Assembly (NCBI RefSeq): GCF_006496635.1
Contig: NZ_CP022958.1
Span: 3,844,001-3,908,000 of the forward strand
Source: Azoarcus sp. DD4
GTDB taxonomy: Bacteria; Pseudomonadota; Gammaproteobacteria; Burkholderiales; Rhodocyclaceae
Reading direction: 5' to 3'
Length of the DNA stretch: 64,000 nucleotides
Shown: piece by piece, positions 34,838 to 43,132 of the stretch
Layout: every line of letters starts with the position of its first letter
Position numbering within the stretch: position 1 is the stretch's first letter
Position numbers and translations under genes: made by a program
The notes under the pieces: generated by a model
What the model saw: the letters and a program-made list of their open reading frames with translations, nothing else
Database searches by the model: none
Told to the model about the DNA's origin: nothing

Positions 34838-35875
34838 TCACGGCGCAAAGGCGAAATCCACCACGCGGCGGGCGCCGTGCGTCAGCATGTCCGGGTGCTC
34901 GTGCGCCGCCAGCTTGAGGAGCTGCAACTGCACGCCCGGCCTGGGCGTGAGCAGGCCGGCGAAGCGCTCGGCGTTGTCGACCATGCGGCGGCTTTGCAGG
35001 CGCTCTTGCTGCTGGGGCGTGGCGAAGCTGGCCGGGTATTGCTCGTCCAGGCCCACCGTGATCGTCACCCGCGCCGGGTGAGCGACGAAGTCCAGCGCCG
35101 GCAGACGCTGCGGCAGGGTTTCGAGGACATGGTGGCCGCCGAACCAGAGCGAGGGGCTGGCCGCCCAGTAGCGCTGGAAGTGCTGCGGCTGCGTGCTCAG
35201 GGTATGGAGCGTGAACAGTCCGCCGTAGGAGAAGCCGAACAGTGTGTGCTGCTGCGGATTCATGGGGAAGTGGCGTGCCAGCAGCGGGCGCAGCTCTTGA
35301 GTCAGGAAGCGCAGGAAGGCGTCGGCACCGCCGTGCCGGCCGGAAAAGCTGTCGCCGCTCGGGGCGGTGGTGCCCGGCGGCGTATAGTCCAGCGCCCGCG
35401 CATTGACGTCGATCGGCTCGCCGCTGGCATAGCCGATGGCGACGATCAGGCCGGCCGGCTCATCGCCGATCTTGCGGCGCCACTCGGCGCTCTCGCCCGC
35501 CGCCGGCGGCCGCGGCCGCACGGTTTCCATCAGCGGGAAGCTCGCCAGGCCGTCGAGCGCCCACAGCACCGGGTAGCCCGCGGTCGGCGCCGGCTTGTGC
35601 GGCAGGCCGATGGCGATGCGGTAGCGCTGGCCGGTGTGGCGCGACTCGATATCGAAGCCGAGACTGCGCGACAGCTGCACCGGCGCCCATTCCACCGGCA
35701 GCGGCGCGGCCACCGATATCGATTGCGCCTGCGCCGGCTGCACCGTCTGCAGCATCAGCGCCCCCGCCAGCAAGCCCCCGCACAGCCGGGACAACAGCCG
35801 TGCGAACGGCGGCGCGGCGCAAGCGGCGCGATCGCGGAGGTGCCTGCCGCGTCCGCCATGAAACAGGGCTGTCAT
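34838..35875 (-). CDS. Secreted siderophore esterase-like alpha/beta hydrolase (IroE/BesA-like)
   Basis: A 345-residue serine hydrolase. An N-terminal export signal is likely (LLSRLCGGLLAGALMLQTVQPAQA) after a long basic n-region. The nucleophile is in FGFSYGGLFTLHTL (G-x-S-x-G), and the histidine is probably in AAHEHPDML near the end. The overall pattern (PVLWALDGLASFPL, IVAIGYASG) resembles IroE-type esterases that hydrolyse catecholate trilactones. ATG 35875 overlaps the entB stop by four bases (ATGA); an in-frame ATG lies two codons upstream. It sits between entB and entF. Confidence 0.82.
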   Translation of the reverse strand: MTALFHGGRGRHLRDRAACAAPPFARLLSRLCGGLLAGALMLQTVQPAQAQSISVAAPLPVEWAPVQLSRSLGFDIESRHTGQRYRIAIGLPHKPAPTAGYPVLWALDGLASFPLMETVRPRPPAAGESAEWRRKIGDEPAGLIVAIGYASGEPIDVNARALDYTPPGTTAPSGDSFSGRHGGADAFLRFLTQELRPLLARHFPMNPQQHTLFGFSYGGLFTLHTLSTQPQHFQRYWAASPSLWFGGHHVLETLPQRLPALDFVAHPARVTITVGLDEQYPASFATPQQQERLQSRRMVDNAERFAGLLTPRPGVQLQLLKLAAHEHPDMLTHGARRVVDFAFAP

Positions 35876-36747
35876 GTGCATGCCACCGCCTCGCGCCGTT
35901 CGAGCAGGGCCCACCATGCCGCCAGCGTGGGCTGTTCGGCCAGGGTCATGAAGTCGAGCGCCAGCCCGGCGCGCCGCCAGGTCTCGACCAACGCCATGAT
36001 GCGGATCGAATCCAGCCCCCAGTCGAGCAGGTTATCGTCCTCGCCGAGTTCGGCGGCGGCGAGCTGCAGGCTGTCGGCGACCAGAGCGCGCAGCGCCGCG
36101 GGCGACGCCGGCAACCGCGGCGGCAGCCGGTCGGCCAGCTCCGCGGTGAGCAGCGTCGTGCCGCAGCGCTGGGCAACGTAACGCAGCGCCAGCTCGTGCT
36201 CCTGCGCCGAGAAGTCGGCCAGCGCATCGGCGACGAAGAAGGGCTGGATGTCGTTCATGAAGGCTTCGCAGGCGCTCGCCATGCAACCGATGTGGGCATA
36301 GACGCCGCAGACGATCAGCTGGTCGCGCGACTGGCCGCGCATCAGTTCGAGCAGGCGGGACTTCTGGAAGGCGCTGTAGCGCCACTTATCGAGCACTGTG
36401 TCCTGCGCCTGCGGCGCCAGTTCGGCGACGATGTCCTTGCGCTGCGGCTGCGCCGTCAGGCCCGGCCCCCACATGTCCTGCAGCAGGCCGCGCTCGGTCG
36501 GCGTCTGCACCGGCAGCTGGGCGGTGTACACCACCGGGATGCCCTGCGCGTGCGCCAGGTCGATCAGCCGGCGGACGTTGGCGATCAGCGTCGGCACCGG
36601 CGCGCTGCCGCGGTCGTAGAAGTCGAGGAAGTAGTCCTGCATGTCGTGCACCAGCAGCACCGCGCGACGGGCGTCGGGCTGCCAACGCACCCGGTTGTCC
36701 CAGCCGCGGGTGGGCATCGGGTAGCTGGCGATCTTGGGTATGGCCAT
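35872..36747 (-). CDS. entB: Isochorismatase with aryl carrier domain
   Basis: A bifunctional protein of 291 residues. The N-terminal isochorismatase domain converts isochorismate to 2,3-dihydro-2,3-dihydroxybenzoate (LLVHDMQDYFLDFY, DKWRYSAFQKSRL, GVYAHIGCMASA). The C-terminal aryl carrier domain (about 215-285) has the phosphopantetheine serine Ser247 in DWGLDSIRI and hands dihydroxybenzoate to EntF. It lies 31 bases after entE and overlaps the esterase gene start. Confidence 0.95.
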   Translation of the reverse strand: MAIPKIASYPMPTRGWDNRVRWQPDARRAVLLVHDMQDYFLDFYDRGSAPVPTLIANVRRLIDLAHAQGIPVVYTAQLPVQTPTERGLLQDMWGPGLTAQPQRKDIVAELAPQAQDTVLDKWRYSAFQKSRLLELMRGQSRDQLIVCGVYAHIGCMASACEAFMNDIQPFFVADALADFSAQEHELALRYVAQRCGTTLLTAELADRLPPRLPASPAALRALVADSLQLAAAELGEDDNLLDWGLDSIRIMALVETWRRAGLALDFMTLAEQPTLAAWWALLERREAVACT

Positions 36748-36778
36748 GTCGGTTCAGTAGTCCTGTGTTCGTTTCGGA

Positions 36779-38398
36779 TCAGACGGCGGTTGCCGCCAGG
36801 CGCGCTTCGATGTCGAGGCGCAGCTGCTTCTTGCTGATCTTGCCGACGCCGGTCTTGGGGAAGCGGTCGACGAACTCGATGCGGTCGGGGATCTTGTAGG
36901 TCGCCAGCCCGCAGCCGCGCAGGAAGCGGATCAGGTCCACCGCGCGCAGCTCGTCGTCGCGGCGGATCACGAAGGCGCAGCTCTTCTCGCCGAGGTAGGC
37001 GTCCGGCATGGCGACGACGGCGCAGTCCATCACGCCGGCATGGGCCAGCAGCTGGTGCTCGACCTCCTCGGCGGCGATCTTCTCGCCGCCGCGGTTGATC
37101 TGGTCCTTGGCGCGGCCTTCGACCACCAGGTTGCCCTCCGGCGTGCGCCGCACCATGTCGCCGGTGCGGTAGAAGCCGTCGGCGGTGAAGGCGCGGGCGT
37201 TGTGCTCGGCCGTCTTGTAGTAGCCGCGGATGGTGTAGGGCCCGCGCGTCAGCAGGTGGCCGGTCTCGCCCTCGGCGACCGGCCGGTCCTCGTCATCGAC
37301 GATGCGCAACTCGTCGTCCGGCGAGATCGGCCTGCCCTGCGTATGCAGCACGACCTCGGGCGGATCGTCCAGCCGGGTGTAATTGACCAGGCCTTCGGCC
37401 ATGCCGAACACCTGCTGCAGCTGGACGCCGAGCTCGCGCACCACCCGGTTGGCCGTCTCCGCGTCGAAGCGGGCACCGCCCACCAGCACCTGCTTCAGGC
37501 TGGCGAGGTCGGGCTTGACGCGTGCAATGGCGTCGAGCCACACCGGCACCAGCGGCGGCACCAGCGCAGTGAGCGTGACGCGCTCGCGCTCGATCCAGCC
37601 GAGCGCCATGTCCGGGCTGGGATGGGCGCACATCACGACGGTGCCGCCGGCATAGAGCGTGCCGAGCGAGCCGGGCGAACTCATGGCGAAGTTGTGCCCG
37701 GCGGGAATGACGCACAGGAACACGCTGTCGCCATCGAGGCCGCAGATCTCCGCGCTGGCGCGGATGCTGTAGAGATAATCGTCGTGGGTGCGCGGAATCA
37801 GCTTGGGCGTACCGGTGCTGCCGCCGGAGAGCTGGAAGAAGGCGACCTCGTCGGCGGCGGGTGGAGGCGGCAGCTCGCCCCGCAATGCCGGCAGGTCGTC
37901 GAGCGCGCGGAACTCTCCCGGCTCACCGAGCACCAGCACATGCTGAAGCTGCGGCACCGCTGCCTTGATGTCGCGCGCCAGCATGCGGTAATCGAAACCG
38001 GCGTGACGGTCGGCAACGACATAGGCCACCGCGCCGGCATGGCGGCAGAAGTGGCCGATCTCGAACTGGCGGTGCGGCGGCAGCGCGAAGATCGGCAAGG
38101 CGCCGAGCCGGAAGAGCGCGAACAGCACGGCGAGGAACTCCACGCAATTGGGCAGTTGCACCACCACCGGGTCGTTGCGGCCGATGCCCAGGGCGTGAAA
38201 GCCGCGGGCCAGGCGATCCGCCTCGGCGGCAAGGTCGCGGTAGGTCCAGCGCCGGCCGTCGCTGACCACGGCGAGACGGTCGCTATGGCGCGCCACCCTT
38301 TCGGCCAGCATGCCGCTGAAGGTTTCGCCGCGCCAGTAGCCCTGCCGGCGGTAGCGCTCGGCAAGGTCGGCCGGCCAGGGGGTGCAATCGGCGAGCAT
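36779..38398 (-). CDS. entE: 2,3-dihydroxybenzoate-AMP ligase
   Basis: A 539-residue stand-alone aryl-acid adenylation enzyme that activates 2,3-dihydroxybenzoate and loads it on EntB. It starts MLADCTPWPADLAERYRRQGYWRG, typical of EntE/DhbE; P-loop-like motif QLSGGSTGTPKLIPRTHDDY; FGMAEGLVNYTR; YRTGDMVRRTPEGNLVVEGRAKDQINRGGEKI; and the catalytic lysine region TGVGKISKKQLR. ATG 38398 shares its A with the entC stop (TGATG), so the two are coupled; the longer open frame upstream is run-through inside entC. Confidence 0.95.
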   Translation of the reverse strand: MLADCTPWPADLAERYRRQGYWRGETFSGMLAERVARHSDRLAVVSDGRRWTYRDLAAEADRLARGFHALGIGRNDPVVVQLPNCVEFLAVLFALFRLGALPIFALPPHRQFEIGHFCRHAGAVAYVVADRHAGFDYRMLARDIKAAVPQLQHVLVLGEPGEFRALDDLPALRGELPPPPAADEVAFFQLSGGSTGTPKLIPRTHDDYLYSIRASAEICGLDGDSVFLCVIPAGHNFAMSSPGSLGTLYAGGTVVMCAHPSPDMALGWIERERVTLTALVPPLVPVWLDAIARVKPDLASLKQVLVGGARFDAETANRVVRELGVQLQQVFGMAEGLVNYTRLDDPPEVVLHTQGRPISPDDELRIVDDEDRPVAEGETGHLLTRGPYTIRGYYKTAEHNARAFTADGFYRTGDMVRRTPEGNLVVEGRAKDQINRGGEKIAAEEVEHQLLAHAGVMDCAVVAMPDAYLGEKSCAFVIRRDDELRAVDLIRFLRGCGLATYKIPDRIEFVDRFPKTGVGKISKKQLRLDIEARLAATAV

Positions 38399-39585
38399 CA
38401 GCAGACTCCTTCCGGCGCATGGCCGAGCGCGTTCAGCATGGTCTTGAACTTGGCCTCGGTTTCCGCCACCTCGCCCTGCGGGTCGGAGTCGGCGACGATG
38501 CCGGCGCCGGCAAAGAGCCTCATGCGGTTGTCCTGGACCTCGGCGCAGCGCAGCGTCACCACCCATTCGCCATTGCCGTCGGCATCGCACCAGCCGACCA
38601 GGCCGGTGTAGAAGCCGCGGTCGAAGGCGTCGAGCCGGCCGATCAGGTCGAAGGCCGCCGCGCTCGGATGGCCGCACACCGCCGGCGTGGGATGCAGGCC
38701 GGCGGCGAGCCGCAGCGTGCCGATCCCGGCGTCGGCGAGTTCGCCGCGGATGTCGCTCGACAGATGCCACATGGTGGCGGTGTGGATCAGCGACGGCCCC
38801 GCCGGCACCGCGAGCGTGCGGCAATGCGGGCGCAGCCCGGCCGCCACCGCGTCGGCGACGATCTGGTGCTCGTGCAGGTCCTTGTTCGAAGCCAGCAGCG
38901 CCTGGCCGCGCCGCGCGTCCTCAGCCCCATCCGCGGTGCGCGCCGCGGAACCGGCCAGCGGGTTGGAGCGCACCTGCAGGCCGCGCCGGCTGATCAGCAG
39001 TTCCGGGCTGGCGCCGAGCAGCGTACCCGGCCGGCTGCCCGGCAGGCGGACGGCGAAGGTGTAGCCGTGCGCGTTGTGACGCGCCAGCCGGCCGAGCAGG
39101 CCCTGCACATCGACCGGCTCCTCGCCGGCGAGCGCCAGCGTGCGCGCCAGCACCACCTTGGACAGCTTGCCGGCCTTGATCTGGCGGACCGCCTCCCCCA
39201 CCGCCTCGGCGTAGTCCTGCGGCTGCGGCACCGGCTGGACGAGGTAGCGGCCGGGCCGCCGTGCGCCCTCTCCGCCACGCCCGCCGAGCGGACCGGCCGA
39301 GATCACCTGGCGCGGAATCGTGAGGCAGGCCGGCTTGCGCGAATCGAAGGGAATCGCGCCGACCACGACGGGATTCGGGTGCCCCTTGCGCCGCGCCGCC
39401 TGCAACTGCTCGTCGACCCGCAGCCCCAGGTCGGCCAGGTTGTCGGCCGGCGGCACCTCGGCGTAGCAGCCCTGCGCCAGCAGGGTGTGCTCGGCGGTCG
39501 CGAAGAAGAACGGATCGGCGCCGCGGTAGGCCGCCAGCAGGCGCGCGGCCCGCGCATCGATCAAATCCCTGGACACATCATTCAT
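38398..39585 (-). CDS. entC: Isochorismate synthase
   Basis: A 395-residue chorismate-utilising enzyme converting chorismate to isochorismate, the first committed step to 2,3-dihydroxybenzoate. Conserved family stretches include VGAIPFDSRKPACL, AGKLSKVVLAR (base Lys), SPELLISRRGLQVRSNPLAGSA, KDLHEHQIV, HLSSDIRGEL, LHPTPAVCGHP and DRGFYTGLVGW. ATG 39585 follows AGGAGGT. It is the first gene of the biosynthetic operon; a good Fur box lies 21-39 bases upstream of the start. Confidence 0.95.
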   Translation of the reverse strand: MNDVSRDLIDARAARLLAAYRGADPFFFATAEHTLLAQGCYAEVPPADNLADLGLRVDEQLQAARRKGHPNPVVVGAIPFDSRKPACLTIPRQVISAGPLGGRGGEGARRPGRYLVQPVPQPQDYAEAVGEAVRQIKAGKLSKVVLARTLALAGEEPVDVQGLLGRLARHNAHGYTFAVRLPGSRPGTLLGASPELLISRRGLQVRSNPLAGSAARTADGAEDARRGQALLASNKDLHEHQIVADAVAAGLRPHCRTLAVPAGPSLIHTATMWHLSSDIRGELADAGIGTLRLAAGLHPTPAVCGHPSAAAFDLIGRLDAFDRGFYTGLVGWCDADGNGEWVVTLRCAEVQDNRMRLFAGAGIVADSDPQGEVAETEAKFKTMLNALGHAPEGVC

Positions 39586-39605
39586 TTCTTCTCTACCTCC
39601 TGCAA

Positions 39606-39624
39606 TTGAATGACAATCATTCCC
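39606..39624 (-). promoter_or_regulatory. Fur box upstream of entC
   Basis: The 19 bases at 39606-39624 match the classical Fur consensus at 13 positions with an uninterrupted-looking core AATGACAATCATT. It lies between the exporter stop and the entC ribosome site, the expected place for iron repression of the biosynthetic operon. Confidence 0.7.
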
Positions 39625-39637
39625 ATCAAAATCCGCA

Positions 39638-39652
39638 CTGCCCCATGGGCAG
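39638..39652. other. Short hairpin after the exporter gene
   Basis: CTGCCC-CAT-GGGCAG forms a 6-bp stem just downstream of the exporter stop; on the minus strand it is followed by a short GGATTTT. It could be a weak terminator or attenuator between exporter and entC. Confidence 0.3.
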
Positions 39653-39663
39653 GCAAACCGCGG

Positions 39664-40923
39664 TCAGGCGGCGGGCGGCCGCACGTGGGCCCGGATCCGC
39701 CCGGCGAGCAGCATCGTCGCGCCGGTCAGGGCAACCGCCAGCCAGCCGGCGGCGCCGTAGCCGTCTAGCGCGCCGTCGGGTCCTTCCACGATGAGTCGCC
39801 CGCCCACATAGGCGGCGATGCCGCAGGCCAGTTGCTGGCTCGACGAGCACAGCGATAGAAAGCTGCCGCGCAGCGGCGGTTGTGCGGCCGAAATGGTGAT
39901 CGCCATCGCCGGCACCGCCCGCCCCGGCCCGAGGGTGAGGAACAGCGTGGAGCACAGCAAGATCCAGCCCAGCGCCAGCGGCGGCAGGTGCGTCTGCAGC
40001 AGGATCGGCGCCACCGAGAACAACGCCACCGCGCGATAGACAGGGACCTTGCCCCAGCGGTCGGCCAGACCACCGATCCAGCGCGCCACGAGGAATCCCG
40101 CCACGCCGCCGAGCACATAGACCAAGGGCACGTCCTCCGCCGCCAGCCCGACATTGCGGGTGAGGTAGAGCGTGAGATAAGGCATCACGGTGAAGGTCGA
40201 GAACGCGCCCAGCGCCATGAACAGCAGCGCCAGCCGGTGATTGCGGTCGCGCAGCACGGCCGACATGCCGGCCACCACCTGCGTCCGCGAACCCGGCCCG
40301 GCGCGATGGGGCGGCAGTCGAGGCACATGGCGCGCGGCCAGCCCCCAGAACAGCGCAGCCACCGTGGCGATGGCGGCGAATGGCCATTGCCAGCCGAACG
40401 CGGCGGCCAGCGTCAGCGCCCCCGGCACGCCCAGCACCGCCGCCAGCGAGGTCGCCGACATCACTGCGCCGCTGGCCCTGGCGCGCCGTTCGAAAGGAAT
40501 CGCGTCGCCGATGATGGTCTGCAGCAGCGCTGCCAGCACGCCGCCGAAGGCGCCCGCCAGCGTCCGCGACAGCAGCAGCGTGGCGTAGTCCGGCGCCAGC
40601 GCGCAGCCCAACGTGGCGAGGATGAAAAGCGCGAACAGCGTCAGCAACAGGCCCCTGCGCCCGAACAGGTCGACAAAGGCGGCCGCCACCAGTCCGCTGG
40701 CCGCGGCCGCCAGCGTGTAGATGGAGACGAGGAGCGCAAACTGCCGCGTGTCGATCGCCAGCGCTTCGATCAGCGCCGGCCCCAGCGGCATCATCACCAT
40801 GAAGTCGAGGATGTGGGAGAACTGGATGCCGGCCAGCGTCAGGACCAGCAGGCGCTCCGGCCTGCCGGCGGCTCCCGCGGCGTGTCCCGCCAGGGTGTTC
40901 GCGGCGATGTCTGTCTGGTTCAT
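39664..40923 (-). CDS. MFS transporter, probable siderophore exporter
   Basis: A 419-residue inner-membrane permease of the DHA1-type drug/metabolite efflux group with about twelve membrane segments. Landmarks: GIQFSHILDFMVMMPLGPAL (first segment), VDLFGRRGLLL (motif A-like), LSRTLAGAFGGVLAALLQTIIGDAIP, and a second-half loop WIGGLADRWGKVPVYR. Its position directly upstream of entC, its own Fur box and activator element, and its family suggest export of the finished siderophore. ATG 40923. Confidence 0.88.
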   Translation of the reverse strand: MNQTDIAANTLAGHAAGAAGRPERLLVLTLAGIQFSHILDFMVMMPLGPALIEALAIDTRQFALLVSIYTLAAAASGLVAAAFVDLFGRRGLLLTLFALFILATLGCALAPDYATLLLSRTLAGAFGGVLAALLQTIIGDAIPFERRARASGAVMSATSLAAVLGVPGALTLAAAFGWQWPFAAIATVAALFWGLAARHVPRLPPHRAGPGSRTQVVAGMSAVLRDRNHRLALLFMALGAFSTFTVMPYLTLYLTRNVGLAAEDVPLVYVLGGVAGFLVARWIGGLADRWGKVPVYRAVALFSVAPILLQTHLPPLALGWILLCSTLFLTLGPGRAVPAMAITISAAQPPLRGSFLSLCSSSQQLACGIAAYVGGRLIVEGPDGALDGYGAAGWLAVALTGATMLLAGRIRAHVRPPAA

Positions 40924-41017
40924 GTGCCCTTCATGCTCACGATGCGGGGCGCTGGAGGCCGCCCCCGCGCTGCCCTTGCCGACATCACCGGAGTACGACC
41001 GGCGGTCGCACTCATTT

Positions 41018-41036
41018 GATATCGATTCTCATTTAT
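41018..41036 (-). promoter_or_regulatory. Fur-box-like site upstream of the exporter
   Basis: On the minus strand these 19 bases match the classical Fur consensus at 13 positions (core AATGAGAATC). It lies 95 bases before the exporter ATG. Confidence 0.6.
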
Positions 41037-41066
41037 TCGTTTGCAGTGTAGGGATGCCGGGCGACC

Positions 41067-41099
41067 TTTTTGTTTGCCGGCCGAAGAAAGATGTTTGCG
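41067..41099 (-). promoter_or_regulatory. Copy B of the 33-bp repeated element, likely AraC-regulator operator
   Basis: 29 of 33 bases identical to 28372-28404 with no gap. Direct half-sites GTTTGC start at 41072 and 41093 (21 bp apart); a third GTTTGC is at 41039-41044. It lies upstream of the Fur-like box relative to the exporter, the same order as at the receptor gene. Confidence 0.6.
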
Positions 41100-41373
41100 C
41101 CGGCTGCAGCAGCCAGAGAACCGGCGAGGCCGGACGGAAGTCCACCGGGTGGGGCAGGCATGGGCGGGCCAAGCGGCCTGCGGGCGCTGCATGTGGCATG
41201 CGCGGGCAACACGGGCGTGCAGGGAAAGGCCAGCGGTGCCCGCGTGCCTGTGCCGGTGCGGATTTTTTATCCGTTCGTCGCAATCGCGCGCCACGCGGGC
41301 GATCGCGCCCGTACAATCATTCGCGCAAACACGCTCGAAACGAATTCCGATCGACTATGCAGAGGATGACGAC

Positions 41374-42066
41374 ATGCCCAACCAGATCCTGCCCGCGGTC
41401 GAGATCGAAACCCGCTCGCCGCCGACCCATACGGTGATCTGGCTGCACGGCCTGGGCGCCGACGGCCACGACTTCGAGCCCATCGTCGACGAGCTCGATC
41501 CGGACCGCCTGCCCGGCATACGCTTCATCTTTCCGCATGCGCCGATCCGGCCGGTGACGATCAACGGCGGCTACCCGATGCGCGCCTGGTACGACATCGT
41601 GTCGTCCGACTTCGCCCAGCGCCGCGAAGATCCGCGCGGCGTGCGCGAATCCGCCCGCCTGCTGGAAAACCTGATCGCGCGCGAGAATGCCCGCGGCATC
41701 GCCGACGACCACATCGTGCTGGCCGGCTTTTCGCAGGGCGGCGCGATCGCGCTGCACACCGGCCTGCGCCATCCGCGCCGGCTGGCCGGCATCCTGGCGC
41801 TGTCGACCTATCTGCCGCTGGCCGACAGTTTCATCGCCGAGGCCGACGCGGCCAACCACGACGTGCCCATCTTCATGGCCCACGGCCACGGCGACACCGT
41901 GATTCCCTACGATTTCGCGCTACGCTCCAGCGAGTTGCTGCAGGCCACCGGCTATGCGCTCGAATGGCACCCCTATTTCGCCGACCACACCGTCTGCCTG
42001 GAGGAGATCCGGGACATCGAAACCTGGCTGGCGCGTGTGCTGGGCCGCAGCAGCGACATGGACTGA
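41374..42066 (+). CDS. Carboxylesterase/phospholipase family hydrolase
   Basis: A 230-residue alpha/beta hydrolase of the carboxylesterase II type (Pseudomonas EstB/YpfH-like). HTVIWLHGLGADGHDFEP carries the oxyanion-hole HGLG; the nucleophile is in LAGFSQGGAIAL; Asp and His are in HGHGDTVIPYDFA and ADHTVCLEEI. It has no signal peptide, so it is cytoplasmic. ATG 41374 has GAGGATGAC upstream; the longer open frame before it is part of the control region. It converges on the VWA gene at 42110. Confidence 0.9.
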   Translation: MPNQILPAVEIETRSPPTHTVIWLHGLGADGHDFEPIVDELDPDRLPGIRFIFPHAPIRPVTINGGYPMRAWYDIVSSDFAQRREDPRGVRESARLLENLIARENARGIADDHIVLAGFSQGGAIALHTGLRHPRRLAGILALSTYLPLADSFIAEADAANHDVPIFMAHGHGDTVIPYDFALRSSELLQATGYALEWHPYFADHTVCLEEIRDIETWLARVLGRSSDMD

Positions 42067-42109
42067 TGCCACCGGGCCTGACCTCACAGCGCGCCGGCCC
42101 TCCCCGCCC

Positions 42110-43132
42110 TCACAGGATGCGGCGGAACCACAGCATCGACAGCAGCGCCGCCAGCAGCATCAGCACCGCCCCGCCAGCGGCGAACAGCGCGCTCACCTCG
42201 GTATGCTTTTCCTGCAGCGTCAGCCTGCTGCCCAGCTTGCGGTAGATGCGGCGCAGCTGTTCGGCGTCCGCGGCCTGGAAATAATCGCCGCGAGTGGTGT
42301 CGGCAATGGCCTTGAGGCTGGCCTCATCCAGCCGCACCCGCATTGACCAACCCTCGTAGCCCACCACGCCGCCGTCTGCAGTGCCGACGCCCACGGTATA
42401 GACCCGCACGCCATGGTCGGCCGCCAGCTTGGCCGCGGCATCCACCGTCGGCCCGGTGGTCCGCTCGCCGTCGGTCAGCAACACGATGGCGCCGTAATTG
42501 TAGGAGCCGGGCTGCACCGGCGCGGGCGCCGGTCCGTCCGCCGCCTTGGGTGCCGGTTCGCCATCCTCGACCAGCAGGCTCAGGTCGATACCGGCCTCCG
42601 GCAGCAGCGTCGCCAGCGCCAGCACCAGACCGCTGCCGACGGCCGTGCCGCGCTGCAGCTGGAAGCGCTCGATGGCGGCAAGCACATCCTCGTGGCTGCG
42701 CGTCGGCGCCTGCACCAGCGCGGCAGTGGCGGCAAAGGCGACGACGCCGACACGGGTGTCGGCCGGCAACACCTCGACGAAGCTGCGCGCCGCCGCCTGC
42801 GCCGCGGCCAGCCGGTTGGGCGCAAGGTCGGTCGCGCGCATGCTGCCCGAGATGTCCATCGCCAGCATGATGGTCTGCTCGCTCACCGGCAGCGTGATCA
42901 CCGCGCTGGGCCGCGCCACCGCCACCAGCATGGCGGCCAGGCCGAGAAGGTAGAGCAGCGGCGGCAGATGGCGGCGCAGGGGCTGGCGCGCACCGAGTGC
43001 CGCCTTGACCATGTCCAGCCCGGCATAGCGCAACACCAGCCGCCGATGGCGCCGCCACAACCAGAGGTAGAACACCACCAGCACGGGCAGCAGCAGCAGG
43101 GACCACAGCAGCGCCGGCCACACGAAGCTCAT
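42110..43132 (-). CDS. VWA-domain membrane protein (BatA-like), copy 1
   Basis: A 340-residue protein with two N-terminal membrane segments (LLWSLLLLPVLVVFYLWLW; LLYLLGLAAMLVAVA), a periplasm-facing or cytoplasmic von Willebrand A domain, and a C-terminal segment (LFAAGGAVLMLLAALLSMLWF). The MIDAS motif is DISGSM near residue 95, with TDGERTTGP later in the domain. It is the last gene of the protease-MoxR-DUF58-VWA operon and overlaps the DUF58 stop by four bases. Such operons are thought to assemble or remodel protein complexes; the client here is unknown. Confidence 0.9.
   Translation of the reverse strand: MSFVWPALLWSLLLLPVLVVFYLWLWRRHRRLVLRYAGLDMVKAALGARQPLRRHLPPLLYLLGLAAMLVAVARPSAVITLPVSEQTIMLAMDISGSMRATDLAPNRLAAAQAAARSFVEVLPADTRVGVVAFAATAALVQAPTRSHEDVLAAIERFQLQRGTAVGSGLVLALATLLPEAGIDLSLLVEDGEPAPKAADGPAPAPVQPGSYNYGAIVLLTDGERTTGPTVDAAAKLAADHGVRVYTVGVGTADGGVVGYEGWSMRVRLDEASLKAIADTTRGDYFQAADAEQLRRIYRKLGSRLTLQEKHTEVSALFAAGGAVLMLLAALLSMLWFRRIL

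Larger units (their letters stand above)
40924..41373. other. 450-bp control region between exporter and carboxylesterase genes
   Basis: No convincing gene is seen here: the open frames across it start without ribosome sites and resemble no protein. It holds a Fur-box-like site (41018-41036) and copy B of the 33-bp element (41067-41099), both placed to control the exporter on the minus strand. The part from 41100 to 41373 shows nothing recognisable apart from the leader of the carboxylesterase gene. Confidence 0.7.

Noticed and set aside
30764..36181. A 1805-codon open frame on the + strand opposite entA, entF, the esterase and entB
   Set aside because: It is antisense to genes with intact catalytic motifs, is full of Arg/Gln/Ala/Pro/Gly, and has no recognisable domain. 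It is the usual by-product of high GC at third codon positions.
41041..41373. Open frames in the exporter/carboxylesterase gap, including one starting MFAGRRKMFAPA that resembles the start of the AraC regulator
   Set aside because: The resemblance comes only from the shared 33-bp element. Beyond it the sequences diverge, no regulator domain follows, so a pseudogene of the regulator is not supported.
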